From the NCBI GenBank assembly GCA_947627675.1, contig CANQWY010000008.1:1-40621 (forward strand): DNA of 40,621 bases, in the 5' to 3' direction. Source of the DNA: an uncultured Bacilli bacterium. Lineage in GTDB: Bacteria > Bacillota_I > Bacilli_A > RF39 > UBA660. Below the pieces are notes generated by a model. That model made no database searches. It was not told the DNA's origin and worked only from the letters and a program-made list of their open reading frames with translations. A program made the translations under genes and the position numbers. Below, piece after piece: positions 7,189 through 15,060 of the stretch (positions within the stretch are counted from its first letter, which is position 1; each line of letters opens with the position of its first letter).

Positions 7189-7606
7189 AGTAATACTTAC
7201 AGGTAGGACTACAAAGACTATTGAATTAAGATACACTACAAGTAATGTAGCAGTAACTCAATTTACAATAGCGGTTAATAGAGATTTTAAAGATAAAGAC
7301 GGAAATTATAGCAGTGATTTCATAAGCTGCGTTGCATATAGAAAGACAGCTGAATTACTAGCTCAATATGTAGAAAAGGGGGACAAGCTAGGAATAGTTG
7401 GTAGAATACAAACTCGTGATTACACTGATAAAGACAATAACAGGAGATATGTAACAGAGGTAATTGTTGAATCTATCGAGTTTTTAGAGCAAAAAAAGAA
7501 AGATAGTAACACAACAACTGCAGCTCCACAACAAGAGGCTCCACAAACTGATCCATTTGCGGAATTTGGAGAGCAAGTATCAATAGACGATAATTTCTTG
7601 GAGTAG
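7181..7606 (+). CDS. ssb: Single-stranded DNA-binding protein
   Basis: The product is 141 aa from ATG 7181, which has a GGGGAG site. The track start at 7157 is too early. The OB-fold sequence MNKVILTGRTTKTIELRYTT, then TIAVNRDFKDKDG, DFISCVAYRKTAELLAQY and KGDKLGIVGRIQTR is classic bacterial/phage SSB. A Gln/Pro-rich linker leads to an acidic tail ending DDNFLE, a variant of the usual DDDLPF-type partner-binding tip. It coats single-stranded DNA during replication and recombination. Confidence 0.95.
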   Translation: MNKVILTGRTTKTIELRYTTSNVAVTQFTIAVNRDFKDKDGNYSSDFISCVAYRKTAELLAQYVEKGDKLGIVGRIQTRDYTDKDNNRRYVTEVIVESIEFLEQKKKDSNTTTAAPQQEAPQTDPFAEFGEQVSIDDNFLE

Positions 7607-7609
7607 GCT

Positions 7610-8062
7610 ATGAGTAAGTATAGGGGAACACCTAAAAAATTAATAGACTATCTTTACGAGCAGGATAAAGAAAAAGTATTTGAAATAACTGGGTACAAAG
7701 AAAAAAGAAATAATAAACAGAATTCAAGATACTGGAAGTTATTAAGTGAGTTATCTTTGGTATTAAAGATAGGCATTGAAGAGTTACACTTTGAGATGCT
7801 AAAGAATTATTCTCAAAGATATGAAATTTTAGTTCCTAGTGAAAAAGAAGTTAGAGGTATTGAGTATTATGAGAAGAAATCAAAGATAATCAGGAATGGC
7901 AAGGAGTATACAGTATATCACGTATTTACTCCCAGCCATGAACTTAATACGAGTGAATTTGCAATATTACTTGATGGGTTAATACAAGAATGTAAAAATG
8001 TTGGGATAGATACAAGAAGTCCAGATGAAATAAAGAGGGAGGAACAATTATATGAGATTTGA
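7610..8062 (+). CDS. NinB-like recombination protein
   Basis: This 150-aa protein contains KEKRNNKQNSRYWKLLSELS followed by a helix and a C-terminal ELNTSEFAILLDGLIQECKNVGIDTRSPDE. That pattern matches NinB/Orf-like phage proteins, which bind single-stranded DNA and assist recombinase loading. It sits between SSB and the RusA resolvase, the usual context. Confidence 0.65.
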   Translation: MSKYRGTPKKLIDYLYEQDKEKVFEITGYKEKRNNKQNSRYWKLLSELSLVLKIGIEELHFEMLKNYSQRYEILVPSEKEVRGIEYYEKKSKIIRNGKEYTVYHVFTPSHELNTSEFAILLDGLIQECKNVGIDTRSPDEIKREEQLYEI

Positions 8063-8414
8063 AATACCGATAAAATTACCAAGTTTAAATGAATATGTAA
8101 ATGAGTGTAGAAGAAATAAGTACAATGCTAATAATTATAAGGCTAAATATGAGCAAGAGATAGGGCTATATTTAATGAAAATGCCTAAATGGAACAATCC
8201 TATTAAAATAAATTTTATATGGGTAGAAGGTACTAAGAAAAGAGATTTGGATAATGTAGCATTTGCGAAAAAATTTATATTAGATGCTATGGTTAAATTT
8301 GGGAAGTTAAAAGATGATAATAGAAAGTGTGTAACCGCTTTTACAGATACGTTTGTTTATGGAGAAACAACTAAGGTTATACTGGAAATAGTCGAGGTAA
8401 AAGATGAGAGATGA
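8052..8414 (+). CDS. rusA: RusA-family Holliday junction resolvase
   Basis: This 120-aa protein has the RusA core: an N-terminal IPIKLPSLNEYVNECRRN strand-loop, then KRDLDNVAFAKKFILDAM and DDNRKCV. These supply the conserved Asp residues that bind metal. It would resolve Holliday junctions made during recombination or late replication. It overlaps the previous gene by 11 bp and starts just after an AGGGAGG site. Confidence 0.88.
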   Translation: MRFEIPIKLPSLNEYVNECRRNKYNANNYKAKYEQEIGLYLMKMPKWNNPIKINFIWVEGTKKRDLDNVAFAKKFILDAMVKFGKLKDDNRKCVTAFTDTFVYGETTKVILEIVEVKDER

Positions 8415-8841
8415 GATATTAGTTGAAAAAATCAAAAATGTAATACAAACTTTAGATGAAATTGACGAAATGATTAAAACACAGCCTACTGAATTGCAAA
8501 ATGTAGATTTTGAATTAAGCGACTATTATCATCTAATAGAAAATAATGAGTTAAGTGATATAGCCAGTATAAAGATAGTTAAAAAAATTCATGATTTAAG
8601 AAAAATAAGAAGAACATTAAATAACGAATATGAAATAGAAAACACTTATCAGACTCATAAATTGAAATTACCTGGAACAGAAACGAGAAAGTTTTTAGCA
8701 AACGAAATATATAAAACTGTTAAAAAATTAAATAGTGAATATAAAAACCGTATTTTAACGGAAAACGATATTAAGTTTTTATTAGAAGAAACAACTTTAA
8801 AGAGAAAACCAGGTAGACCTAGAAAGATAGTATCAGAATGA
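8404..8841 (+). CDS. Helical protein with AT-hook-like tail
   Basis: This 145-aa protein is largely helical (EEIDEMIKTQP region and KIVKKIHDLRKIRRTLNNEY). It ends in KRKPGRPRKIVSE, which contains the GRP core of an AT-hook that binds the minor groove of AT-rich DNA. The gene overlaps rusA by 11 bp. It is probably a DNA-binding accessory of replication or recombination, with no firmer function visible. Confidence 0.65.
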   Translation: MRDEILVEKIKNVIQTLDEIDEMIKTQPTELQNVDFELSDYYHLIENNELSDIASIKIVKKIHDLRKIRRTLNNEYEIENTYQTHKLKLPGTETRKFLANEIYKTVKKLNSEYKNRILTENDIKFLLEETTLKRKPGRPRKIVSE

Positions 8842-9053
8842 AATTAATAGATAAATATGGCATGATTTATTATCCAAAGAAAAAAGGGGATAATTACTAT
8901 CTTTGTGTAAAAAGATATAGTCAAGTTTATAAAGGAATGACATATGTCGTCGAAGTTAAAGGAAAAGAAAATATAAACCATTTTATTAGAAATAATCACT
9001 TAGTAAAGTATGAGGAAAAAGATGAAAGATTACATAATAGAGAAACTAACTGA
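8838..9053 (+). CDS. Small beta-rich hypothetical protein
   Basis: This 71-aa basic protein reads MKLIDKYGMIYYPKKKGDNYYLCVKRYSQVYKGMTY..., apparently a short series of beta-strands. It overlaps the preceding stop by 4 bp and is the first of a long run of small accessory genes. The function is unknown. Confidence 0.55.
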   Translation: MKLIDKYGMIYYPKKKGDNYYLCVKRYSQVYKGMTYVVEVKGKENINHFIRNNHLVKYEEKDERLHNRETN

Positions 9054-9168
9054 ATTATTAATTAAACAAGATATAGAGGATAAACGAAAGGGTAAACCTA
9101 CTTATGTAAAAAAGACTAGAGTATATAAAGATTTAATAAAGTTAGTAAAAGAGGTAGGCTATGAATAA
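9022..9168 (+). CDS. 48-aa basic hypothetical protein
   Basis: The ORF is below the track cutoff. It starts at ATG behind GAGGAAAAAG and reads MKDYIIEKLTELLIKQDIED, ending LIKLVKEVGYE. It is strongly basic and predicted helical. The overlaps with both neighbouring genes and the good ribosome binding site support it. Confidence 0.5.
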   Translation: MKDYIIEKLTELLIKQDIEDKRKGKPTYVKKTRVYKDLIKLVKEVGYE

Positions 9169-9292
9169 AAATATAAAAATAAATTTAATAGAGCTAATAA
9201 TTATAATAATACTCTTTGCATTATGGGGATTTGCGTTTGGATATTATATTGGAAATTTAAACGAATTATGTGGAGTGATAGATAATGAATAA
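9161..9292 (+). CDS. 43-aa single-pass membrane protein
   Basis: This short ORF is not in the track. It starts at ATG behind GAGGTAGGCT, overlaps the previous gene by 8 bp and is overlapped by the next. Residues 8-32 (LIELIIIIILFALWGFAFGY) form one membrane segment with a short outside tail. The role is unknown. Confidence 0.55.
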   Translation: MNKNIKINLIELIIIIILFALWGFAFGYYIGNLNELCGVIDNE

Positions 9293-9581
9293 AGATATTA
9301 CATTGGAAGATTTAGATTTTGAATTAAAAGAAATAAAAAAAATAAATGATAATGTTATTTATAATGGAAGTATTATAGAGCATAAATTTATTTACAAATG
9401 TAAGCCAAATATAAACAATAAATATTCATGGCTAGATATTGAATTTAATTTACTAACGAAAGAAATAAGTTTTTTTCAAAATTCAATGAATGCTGGACAT
9501 AGACCTATAATTATTGGGAAAGATTTACAAGAAGCAATATATAACAAATGCAAAGAAATGAAGTGGTTAGATGATAACTAA
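9285..9581 (+). CDS. Hypothetical protein in accessory run
   Basis: This 98-aa acidic protein begins DITLEDLDFELKEIKKINDN and continues with a YKCKPNINNKYSWLDIEFNL stretch that looks beta-rich. It overlaps the neighbouring genes on both sides. I do not recognise it. Confidence 0.55.
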   Translation: MNKDITLEDLDFELKEIKKINDNVIYNGSIIEHKFIYKCKPNINNKYSWLDIEFNLLTKEISFFQNSMNAGHRPIIIGKDLQEAIYNKCKEMKWLDDN

Positions 9582-9861
9582 AAGAACAGGAAATGGACAA
9601 ACAGAGTGTGTCAGATGTAAAGAAAAAGGGAAGTTTGCTCTTACTTGGGATAGTTTTTTATTTACTTATAATGACAAACCTTATTGTTCAAGTTGTTTAT
9701 TTGAAATGTTAGAAGAAAAAGACAATGCTATTGATGAAGCAATTAAATATATAAAAGAACATATTCAATATTATGATGATGGTGAATATTCTGGCTATGA
9801 ATGTGAAATTGATGGTTTAAAATTATGGGAAATATTAGAAAGAGGTAAAAATGGAAAATAA
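9571..9861 (+). CDS. Zinc-knuckle protein, GNGQTxCxxC family copy 1
   Basis: This 96-aa protein has an N-terminal GNGQTECVRCKEKGKF knuckle and a second Cys pair in YCSSCLFEM, together a four-Cys zinc site with TWDSFLFTYND between. The C-terminal half is helical and acidic. The gene at 13123 repeats the same plan (GNGQTTCLLCNKLTWDSF), so the two are paralogues inside this window. The function is unknown; nucleic-acid or protein binding is inferred. Confidence 0.65.
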   Translation: MITKRTGNGQTECVRCKEKGKFALTWDSFLFTYNDKPYCSSCLFEMLEEKDNAIDEAIKYIKEHIQYYDDGEYSGYECEIDGLKLWEILERGKNGK

Positions 9862-10048
9862 ATTAAACAAAATATTAGAAAAAGTAAAATCAATAGATAT
9901 TTCTTATCAAAATCAAATAAAAAATAAAGAAACTCAAATTAAAATATTAGAAGCAGAAATTGAACAATTATATGGATTTATTAATTCTATCCAAAGTATA
10001 GGAGAACTAATAAGTATTGAGTTAGATAGAGACAAGGAAGTGAAATAA
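9851..10048 (+). CDS. Small coiled-coil protein
   Basis: This 65-aa protein is a predicted single long helix with heptad pattern (NQIKNKETQIKILEAEIEQL). It overlaps the previous gene by 11 bp with AGAGGTAAAA before the ATG. The function is unknown. Confidence 0.55.
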   Translation: MENKLNKILEKVKSIDISYQNQIKNKETQIKILEAEIEQLYGFINSIQSIGELISIELDRDKEVK

Positions 10049-10049
10049 A

Positions 10050-10451
10050 ATGAAATTAGAAAAAGAAGTTAATATATATGAAATAAATCATTGGACTAAT
10101 ATATCAAAAAATTTTGGAGTTGATTTAACAATAGGCATAAAAGATTTATTAAATGAAAAAGAAATGGATATATTAAATACTATTATAGAGAAAAATAAAA
10201 TAAAATTAACTTTAGAAGTAGAAGAACCAATACTTGATGAAGAAGAAAGAAAATATTTAAGCGGTGTTATTAGACCTTTTAGAGATAGGATTAAATTTAT
10301 TAAAAAAAGTAGTTTTTCAACTGGCAGAGAATATATTCATATTGAAACAAAAGATAATTATATGATGACTATGTTTCCATTCGAGCCAAATACTATGTAC
10401 AAGAACATGGAATTAAATAAAGAATATACATTAGAGGATTTGCAATTATGA
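10050..10451 (+). CDS. Hypothetical protein upstream of RtcB
   Basis: This 133-aa acidic protein contains EEERKYLSGVIRPFRDRIKF and GREYIHIETKDNYMMTMFPF. Short phage and mobile-element proteins with the pattern YLS-VIRPFR-RV...I-I-ND are common in Bacillota accessory regions, but their function is not known to me. It overlaps the start of rtcB by 4 bp, so the two are co-translated. Confidence 0.6.
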   Translation: MKLEKEVNIYEINHWTNISKNFGVDLTIGIKDLLNEKEMDILNTIIEKNKIKLTLEVEEPILDEEERKYLSGVIRPFRDRIKFIKKSSFSTGREYIHIETKDNYMMTMFPFEPNTMYKNMELNKEYTLEDLQL

Positions 10452-11725
10452 AAGATTTGAAAATATTTACGAATAATATCGAACAAGAAGCAATAGACCA
10501 AATTAATTTGTTACTTGAACAAAAAGCATTTAAAAATAGCAAAATTAGAATAATGCCTGATGTTCATGCAGGTAAAGGTTGTGTAATTGGTTTTACTGGC
10601 GATTTAGGTGATAAGGTTATACCTAATATAGTTGGTGTAGATATTGGTTGCGGAATGTTATGTGTTGAGTTAGGAAATATAGATATAGATTTAGAAAAAT
10701 TAGATAGAGTTATTCATGAATGTGTACCAAGTGGAATGAATGTTCATGAAAATCAAAAATACAAGTTTTTGGAAATGGAACAATTATATTGTTTAAAAAA
10801 TTTAAAAAATAAAGATAATTGGTTAGAAAAGTCAATGGGAACTTTAGGTGGGGGAAATCACTTTATAGAAATTGATATTGATGAAGATAATAATAAATAT
10901 TTAGTAATTCATACAGGTAGTAGAAATCTAGGAAAGCAAGTATGCGAAATATACCAAAATAAAGCGATTGAATATTGCTCTTATAAAAATGAAATGCAAG
11001 AAGAAAAAGATAAATTGATTCAAGAATATAAAGAACAAGGTAGACAAAAAGAAATACAAGGTGCCTTAATTGAGATAAGCCAAAAATATGATGGAAAAAC
11101 TAAACTTCCTAAAGATTTATGCTATTTAGAGGGAAAAGATAGGGAAGATTATTTACACGATATGAGAATATGTCAAGAATTTGCTAAAGACAATCGTTTA
11201 TGTATTGCTAAACAAATACTATGTAATTACTTTGAAGTGCCATACAATAAAGATTGCTTTAGTGTTAGATTAAGAGAAATACCTACAGAACCGTCATTTT
11301 TTACGCAAGATTGGGTGGAGCATGATTTTTGGTATTTTCAATGTATTCACAACTATATAAATTTTGATGATAATATCGTTCGCAAAGGTGCTATATCAGC
11401 AAAATTGGGTGAAAAGGTACTAATACCGATGAATATGCGAGATGGCTGTATTATTGGTGTCGGAAAAGGGAATGATGATTGGAATAAATCTGCGCCACAT
11501 GGAGCAGGTAGAATTATGTCTCGTATGGAAGCGAAGAAAACGTTTAAAATAGAAGATTATAAACAATCTATGGAAGGTATTTATACGACATCAGTAAATG
11601 AAGATACAATCGATGAAGCACCATTTGTTTATAAACCAATGCAAGAAATAATTGATTGTATAGGTGATACAGTTGATATTATAAAAATTATAAAACCGAT
11701 TTATAATTTTAAAGCAAACGAATAA
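10448..11725 (+). CDS. rtcB: RtcB-type tRNA-splicing/RNA repair ligase
   Basis: This 425-aa protein has all RtcB signatures in order: DVHAGKGC, GVDIGCGM, GGGNHFIEI, HTGSRNLG, HNYI and the guanylylation site SAPHGAGRIMSR. RtcB joins 2',3'-cyclic phosphate (or 3'-phosphate) and 5'-OH RNA ends using GTP and manganese. Those are the ends left by anticodon nucleases and many toxins. With the RNA ligase and nucleotidyltransferase at 16.5-18.5 kb it forms a phage RNA-repair set. The His, Cys and Asp metal ligands are all present, so it should be active. Confidence 0.95.
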   Translation: MKDLKIFTNNIEQEAIDQINLLLEQKAFKNSKIRIMPDVHAGKGCVIGFTGDLGDKVIPNIVGVDIGCGMLCVELGNIDIDLEKLDRVIHECVPSGMNVHENQKYKFLEMEQLYCLKNLKNKDNWLEKSMGTLGGGNHFIEIDIDEDNNKYLVIHTGSRNLGKQVCEIYQNKAIEYCSYKNEMQEEKDKLIQEYKEQGRQKEIQGALIEISQKYDGKTKLPKDLCYLEGKDREDYLHDMRICQEFAKDNRLCIAKQILCNYFEVPYNKDCFSVRLREIPTEPSFFTQDWVEHDFWYFQCIHNYINFDDNIVRKGAISAKLGEKVLIPMNMRDGCIIGVGKGNDDWNKSAPHGAGRIMSRMEAKKTFKIEDYKQSMEGIYTTSVNEDTIDEAPFVYKPMQEIIDCIGDTVDIIKIIKPIYNFKANE

Positions 11726-11762
11726 GTTGAAAATAATTGTTTTAGGATAGGAGATAAATAAG

Positions 11763-12008
11763 ATGGATAAAGAAATATTAGAACAATTGGAAATCGCTGC
11801 AAAATACAATTTATCATTTGCAGTAAATACTGGATATGCTACTCAATTATATAATTATATTAATAATTTACAACAACGAATTGATAAAGCATTGGAATAT
11901 ATTGATTATGAAGTTGCAAGAGTTGATGGAGAAATTTGGAGATTAGAGTTGAATGACGATGAAACAGAAAAATTATTATCAATTTTACAAGATGAGGAAG
12001 TGAAGTAA
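11763..12008 (+). CDS. Small acidic helical protein
   Basis: This 81-aa protein reads ILEQLEIAAKYNLSFAVNTG...NLQQRIDKALEYIDY and is predicted helical. A GATAGGAGATAA ribosome binding site precedes the ATG. The unknown leftward ORFs on the opposite strand are shadows. The function is unknown. Confidence 0.55.
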   Translation: MDKEILEQLEIAAKYNLSFAVNTGYATQLYNYINNLQQRIDKALEYIDYEVARVDGEIWRLELNDDETEKLLSILQDEEVK

Positions 12009-12010
12009 AT

Positions 12011-12268
12011 ATGTTAAAAATTCGTGATGGGGTTGATTTAAAAGAATTAGAAAAGTTTGGATTCAAATATACACCTGATTGTTATGAAGATTATAAATTA
12101 TGGCTACAAAATGATTTAGAAGGAGCGATTTATATTAGAATTACTAATGATAGAATTGTTTATCCCGTGATTGATTTGGATATGTATAATTTAGGAAATA
12201 AAAACGAATTTAAAATATATGATATTTTATATGATTTAATAAAATCAGATTTAATTGAGAAAGTGTAG
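12011..12268 (+). CDS. Hypothetical protein
   Basis: This 85-aa protein contains FGFKYTPDCYEDYKLWLQNDL and a beta-like middle. Short proteins with the plan F-K...Y..W....I.I....R.I are widespread in Bacillota phages without known function. It follows the previous gene by 2 bp behind GAGGAAGTGAAG. Confidence 0.55.
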   Translation: MLKIRDGVDLKELEKFGFKYTPDCYEDYKLWLQNDLEGAIYIRITNDRIVYPVIDLDMYNLGNKNEFKIYDILYDLIKSDLIEKV

Positions 12269-12276
12269 GAGTAGAT

Positions 12277-12489
12277 ATGTCAAAAGAAGAATTTATAGCA
12301 AAATTACAAATGGTTTATGTAGGTGATAGGAATGCATTTAATGAACTTGTTCAAGTATATGATAACTTATTACAAAAAAACTCTAAAGCAATAGAAAAAT
12401 TATATTGTTGGGGAGAAGCATTAAATCCTGATTTTCAAAAAGAAATGTTATTTATTTTAAAAGAGGAGGAATTAGGAAATGAGAAATAA
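12277..12489 (+). CDS. Small hypothetical protein
   Basis: This 70-aa protein reads MSKEEFIAKLQMVYVGDRNAFNELVQVYDNLLQKN and is mostly helical. It is preceded by a weak GTAGGAGTAG site. It overlaps the next gene by 11 bp. No function is recognised. Confidence 0.55.
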   Translation: MSKEEFIAKLQMVYVGDRNAFNELVQVYDNLLQKNSKAIEKLYCWGEALNPDFQKEMLFILKEEELGNEK

Positions 12490-12886
12490 AATAATAACAA
12501 TATACGAATTAATGGGACTTATTAAAGATGGACAAGCACCCAAAAAGATAAAATTATGTGAAAGTAATAATATATATAAATTTAATAAAGATTATTCAAG
12601 CATAGAAGAATTATATTTAACTAATATCGGAAATAGATGGCTTGATTTTTTAGACATAACACTAGACACTAAAGTTGAAATTCTACCAGAAGAAAATGAT
12701 GAGTGGGAAGATATAGAAGAAATAGAAACTTTAGAAGAAAATATAAAATATACTAAAAATAATACAACTCATATTATTGGTATAGATAATAAAGAAAAAG
12801 ACGTCTATATACCTATTCTTAATCAACTTATTAAAAATCAAAAATACTTAAAAGAAAGGTTGGAGAATAAAGATGAAAAAGATTAA
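12479..12886 (+). CDS. Hypothetical acidic protein
   Basis: This 135-aa protein begins MRNKIITIYELMGLIKDGQAPKKIKL, a pattern of small phage proteins whose N-terminus resembles a short regulator-like strand-helix. It ends in an acidic middle and a helix (LNQLIKNQKYLKERLENKDE). It overlaps both neighbours. The last codons and the next ribosome binding site belong to the repeated KLExKDE/ATG junction described under findings. Confidence 0.55.
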   Translation: MRNKIITIYELMGLIKDGQAPKKIKLCESNNIYKFNKDYSSIEELYLTNIGNRWLDFLDITLDTKVEILPEENDEWEDIEEIETLEENIKYTKNNTTHIIGIDNKEKDVYIPILNQLIKNQKYLKERLENKDEKD

Positions 12887-13139
12887 AGGTTCTACACAAA
12901 TGAAATTATATAGACAAGATAATACATTAATAAAAAAAAGTTATTTTGCTGATATTATTGGTTATTTATACAATAGACATTTAATAGAATTGCCTAATGA
13001 ATATTTTGTAGAAGATGATAATGGGTGGAAATCAACTTATTATTACAATTATTATAAAATCTTTCGTGATTTTGAAAAATTAACTAATAACGAATACAAA
13101 ATAGAAAAGTTGGAGGGTAAAGATGAAACTAACTTATAA
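12873..13139 (+). CDS. Hypothetical protein with Tyr-rich middle
   Basis: This 88-aa protein contains YFADIIGYLYNRHLIELPNE and WKSTYYYNYYKIFRDFEKL. No known motif is seen. Its start (GGTTGGAGAATAAAGATG) and end (KLEGKDE) lie in the repeated junction cassette shared by neighbouring small genes. Confidence 0.5.
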   Translation: MKKIKGSTQMKLYRQDNTLIKKSYFADIIGYLYNRHLIELPNEYFVEDDNGWKSTYYYNYYKIFRDFEKLTNNEYKIEKLEGKDETNL

Positions 13140-13326
13140 AAAAAGAAATGGAAATGGACAAACTACTTGTTTGCTATGTAATAAATTAACGTGGGATAGT
13201 TTTTGCTATGATTTATATGTAAATGTTATTGATAAATTACTATTTAAAACAATTATATGTAACGATTGTTTTTATGAATTAAAAAATAAAGAAATAATAG
13301 AAAAATTGGAGAGTAAAGATGAATAG
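13123..13326 (+). CDS. Zinc-knuckle protein, GNGQTxCxxC family copy 2
   Basis: This 67-aa protein has GNGQTTCLLCNKLTWDSF followed by a second Cys pair in IICNDCFYEL, a four-Cys zinc site. It is a shorter paralogue of the product at 9571. It ends IIEKLESKDE, the repeated junction peptide, and overlaps both neighbours. The function is unknown. Confidence 0.6.
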   Translation: MKLTYKKRNGNGQTTCLLCNKLTWDSFCYDLYVNVIDKLLFKTIICNDCFYELKNKEIIEKLESKDE

Positions 13327-13498
13327 AAAAGAAATAGAAAAATTTCTTAAAAATTGTGATATTGATTATAAATTTTTTGATAAAGAAAAATATTTATTTG
13401 TTTTTAAAAATAATGTGTCTCGTAAAATACCTTATTGGGAATTTGAAAATGCAAATGTAGATTTTAGAATTATAATTTGTCAATATTTATTAAAATAG
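13319..13498 (+). CDS. 59-aa hypothetical protein
   Basis: The ORF is just below the track cutoff. It starts at ATG behind TTGGAGAGTAAAG and reads MNRKEIEKFLKNCDIDYKFF...ending QYLLK. It fills what would otherwise be a 190-bp gap in a tightly packed operon. It is Phe/Tyr-rich and probably alpha/beta. The function is unknown. Confidence 0.55.
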   Translation: MNRKEIEKFLKNCDIDYKFFDKEKYLFVFKNNVSRKIPYWEFENANVDFRIIICQYLLK

Positions 13499-13519
13499 AA
13501 AAGTTGGAGGAAAAATAAA

Positions 13520-13807
13520 ATGGAAACAATGTATGATAATACTAAAAAAAGTAAATTGACAAACACAACTAAAACAAATTATTACCAAGTAGATTATTCA
13601 AATGAAGTAACAAGATTAAATGTAGAAAAACAACAACTTATTTCTTTTTTGGAAGATAAGATAAAAGAATGTGATGACACTATAAAATTGTTTTTAAAGA
13701 AAAATGATGGAAGTATGTTTAATGGCATAGAAATAGCACATTTACAAGATTTTAAAAGAATATATCAAGAAGTCCTAGATTTTGTAGAAAAAGGTGGTAA
13801 AGAATGA
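13520..13807 (+). CDS. Hypothetical helical protein
   Basis: This 95-aa protein has a helical centre (YSNEVTRLNVEKQQLISFLEDKIKEC and FKRIYQEVLDFVEKGGKE). Such proteins with the ending LQ.F..IYQEVLDFV occur in phage accessory runs, with function unknown. GTTGGAGG gives a strong ribosome binding site 12 bases before the ATG. Confidence 0.55.
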   Translation: METMYDNTKKSKLTNTTKTNYYQVDYSNEVTRLNVEKQQLISFLEDKIKECDDTIKLFLKKNDGSMFNGIEIAHLQDFKRIYQEVLDFVEKGGKE

Positions 13808-13965
13808 AATTTATTAAATGGTTATTATTAATATCAATATTATATACAATATTTTATTTAATTAAACCAATTGATGATAATTATTGTTATTTTGTTGGAC
13901 TTACCATAGGAATGGCATCACAAACTTATTGGTTAGAAAAAGTTAACAAAGGCGGTAAAGAATGA
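13804..13965 (+). CDS. 53-aa membrane protein
   Basis: The ORF is below the track cutoff. It starts at an ATG overlapping the preceding stop, behind AAAGGTGGTAAAGA. It has a hydrophobic N-terminal segment (FIKWLLLISILYTIFYLI) and a second moderately hydrophobic stretch (CYFVGLTIGMAS). It ends KGGKE, like its neighbour. The role is unknown. Confidence 0.55.
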   Translation: MKFIKWLLLISILYTIFYLIKPIDDNYCYFVGLTIGMASQTYWLEKVNKGGKE

Positions 13966-14231
13966 CAGAATATGTATTTGATTATAGTGACTATGGAATA
14001 TTTAATGGTAAACCAACTATAACAAATTATAATCGTGAAGAAAGAAGAAAATACATAAAAAAACATAAACATAATAAAAATGCTGTAATTTGTCATAACT
14101 GTAATAATAAAACAATTTTTATTACTGATGATAATGGAAAACAATTTTGTGAATTATGTGGCAAATTATATCCAACATTAACTATTAAAAACGAAAACGG
14201 AGAATATGAACCATTAGGAAAAATAGGGTAG
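13962..14231 (+). CDS. Zinc-ribbon protein
   Basis: This 89-aa protein has a basic N-terminal part (REERRKYIKKHKHNK) and a four-Cys zinc ribbon (VICHNCNNKT...FCELCGKLYP). The start overlaps the previous stop behind AAAGGCGGTAAAGA. It is probably nucleic-acid or protein binding, and the function is unknown. Confidence 0.6.
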   Translation: MTEYVFDYSDYGIFNGKPTITNYNREERRKYIKKHKHNKNAVICHNCNNKTIFITDDNGKQFCELCGKLYPTLTIKNENGEYEPLGKIG

Positions 14232-14241
14232 GTGGTAAATA

Positions 14242-14427
14242 ATGACTAAAGAAGAATTATTTGAAATATTTAATTGGTTGGAAGAAAATATGAATGAAAA
14301 TAAATTATTATACTTTAAATTACTAGACAAAAACCAAATAGGAGCATATTTCAAAAGTAACAATCAACATTTTGCGGATTTTTATATTAGTATAATTTTA
14401 AAGATTATAAAAGGTGTTAAAGAATGA
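14242..14427 (+). CDS. Small hypothetical protein
   Basis: This 61-aa protein reads MTKEELFEIFNWLEENMNEN and ends IILKIIKGVKE. It is helical with an acidic start. It is preceded by GTAGGTGGTAAATA and overlaps the next gene by 4 bp. No function is recognised. Confidence 0.5.
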   Translation: MTKEELFEIFNWLEENMNENKLLYFKLLDKNQIGAYFKSNNQHFADFYISIILKIIKGVKE

Positions 14428-14819
14428 TACCAAATTTTAATCCTAACAAATGGGATAGAGAAAAAATTATCGATTATGTAATTGGAGAACAACCACTAAG
14501 CGACGAGCAACTAGAATTTTTAAATTATATTGAACAATTAAAACGAGAAAACAAAGAATTAAAAAAATATTGTTGTAAAAGAAATGATTGTGGTGGTCGC
14601 ATAAAAGAAAATCATAAACTAACTGATAGTGAAGTTTTAACTAAATTTGAAAAGTGGCTTGAAGAAGAAATAAAAAAAATTAATAATTTAATAAATCCTA
14701 AAAAAGGTATTAAACCTTATGGAGAAGAACTTAATATTTTAGAAACAATTAGAAATGTATATATGGACTGCAAAGATAAGTTAAAAGAATTGAAAGAGGG
14801 AAGGCGAAATGATACTTAA
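14424..14819 (+). CDS. Hypothetical coiled-coil protein
   Basis: This 131-aa protein has an N-terminal KWDREKIIDYVIGEQPLSDEQ followed by a coiled coil (NYIEQLKRENKELKKY). A CCKRNDC stretch comes next, then another long helix to the C-terminus. Similar phage proteins use an HTH-less coiled coil of unknown role. It overlaps both neighbours. Confidence 0.55.
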   Translation: MIPNFNPNKWDREKIIDYVIGEQPLSDEQLEFLNYIEQLKRENKELKKYCCKRNDCGGRIKENHKLTDSEVLTKFEKWLEEEIKKINNLINPKKGIKPYGEELNILETIRNVYMDCKDKLKELKEGRRNDT

Positions 14820-15060
14820 CAAATGGAATGTTAGATTACATAAATATGAGCCATATGAAATACCAGATGAATGGAATTGTCCAATTTACTGTTCTGATAT
14901 GGATGAAGTAGTAAATTGCCCTCACTGTGGTAAAAAAATGCTATTTGGAGAAACATATACATCAAAGGAAATTCACAATGGTATAGGATTAGGATACGGA
15001 GTATGTGAAGATTGTTATCAAGAAGAATGGGAGAGGAAGAAGAAATATGATATGGATTAG
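14809..15060 (+). CDS. Zinc-ribbon protein
   Basis: This 83-aa protein has VVNCPHCGKKMLFGETYTS and GYGVCEDCYQEEWER, a four-Cys zinc ribbon of the kind found in many short phage proteins. An N-terminal beta stretch precedes it. It overlaps the previous gene by 11 bp. The function is unknown. Confidence 0.62.
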   Translation: MILNKWNVRLHKYEPYEIPDEWNCPIYCSDMDEVVNCPHCGKKMLFGETYTSKEIHNGIGLGYGVCEDCYQEEWERKKKYDMD

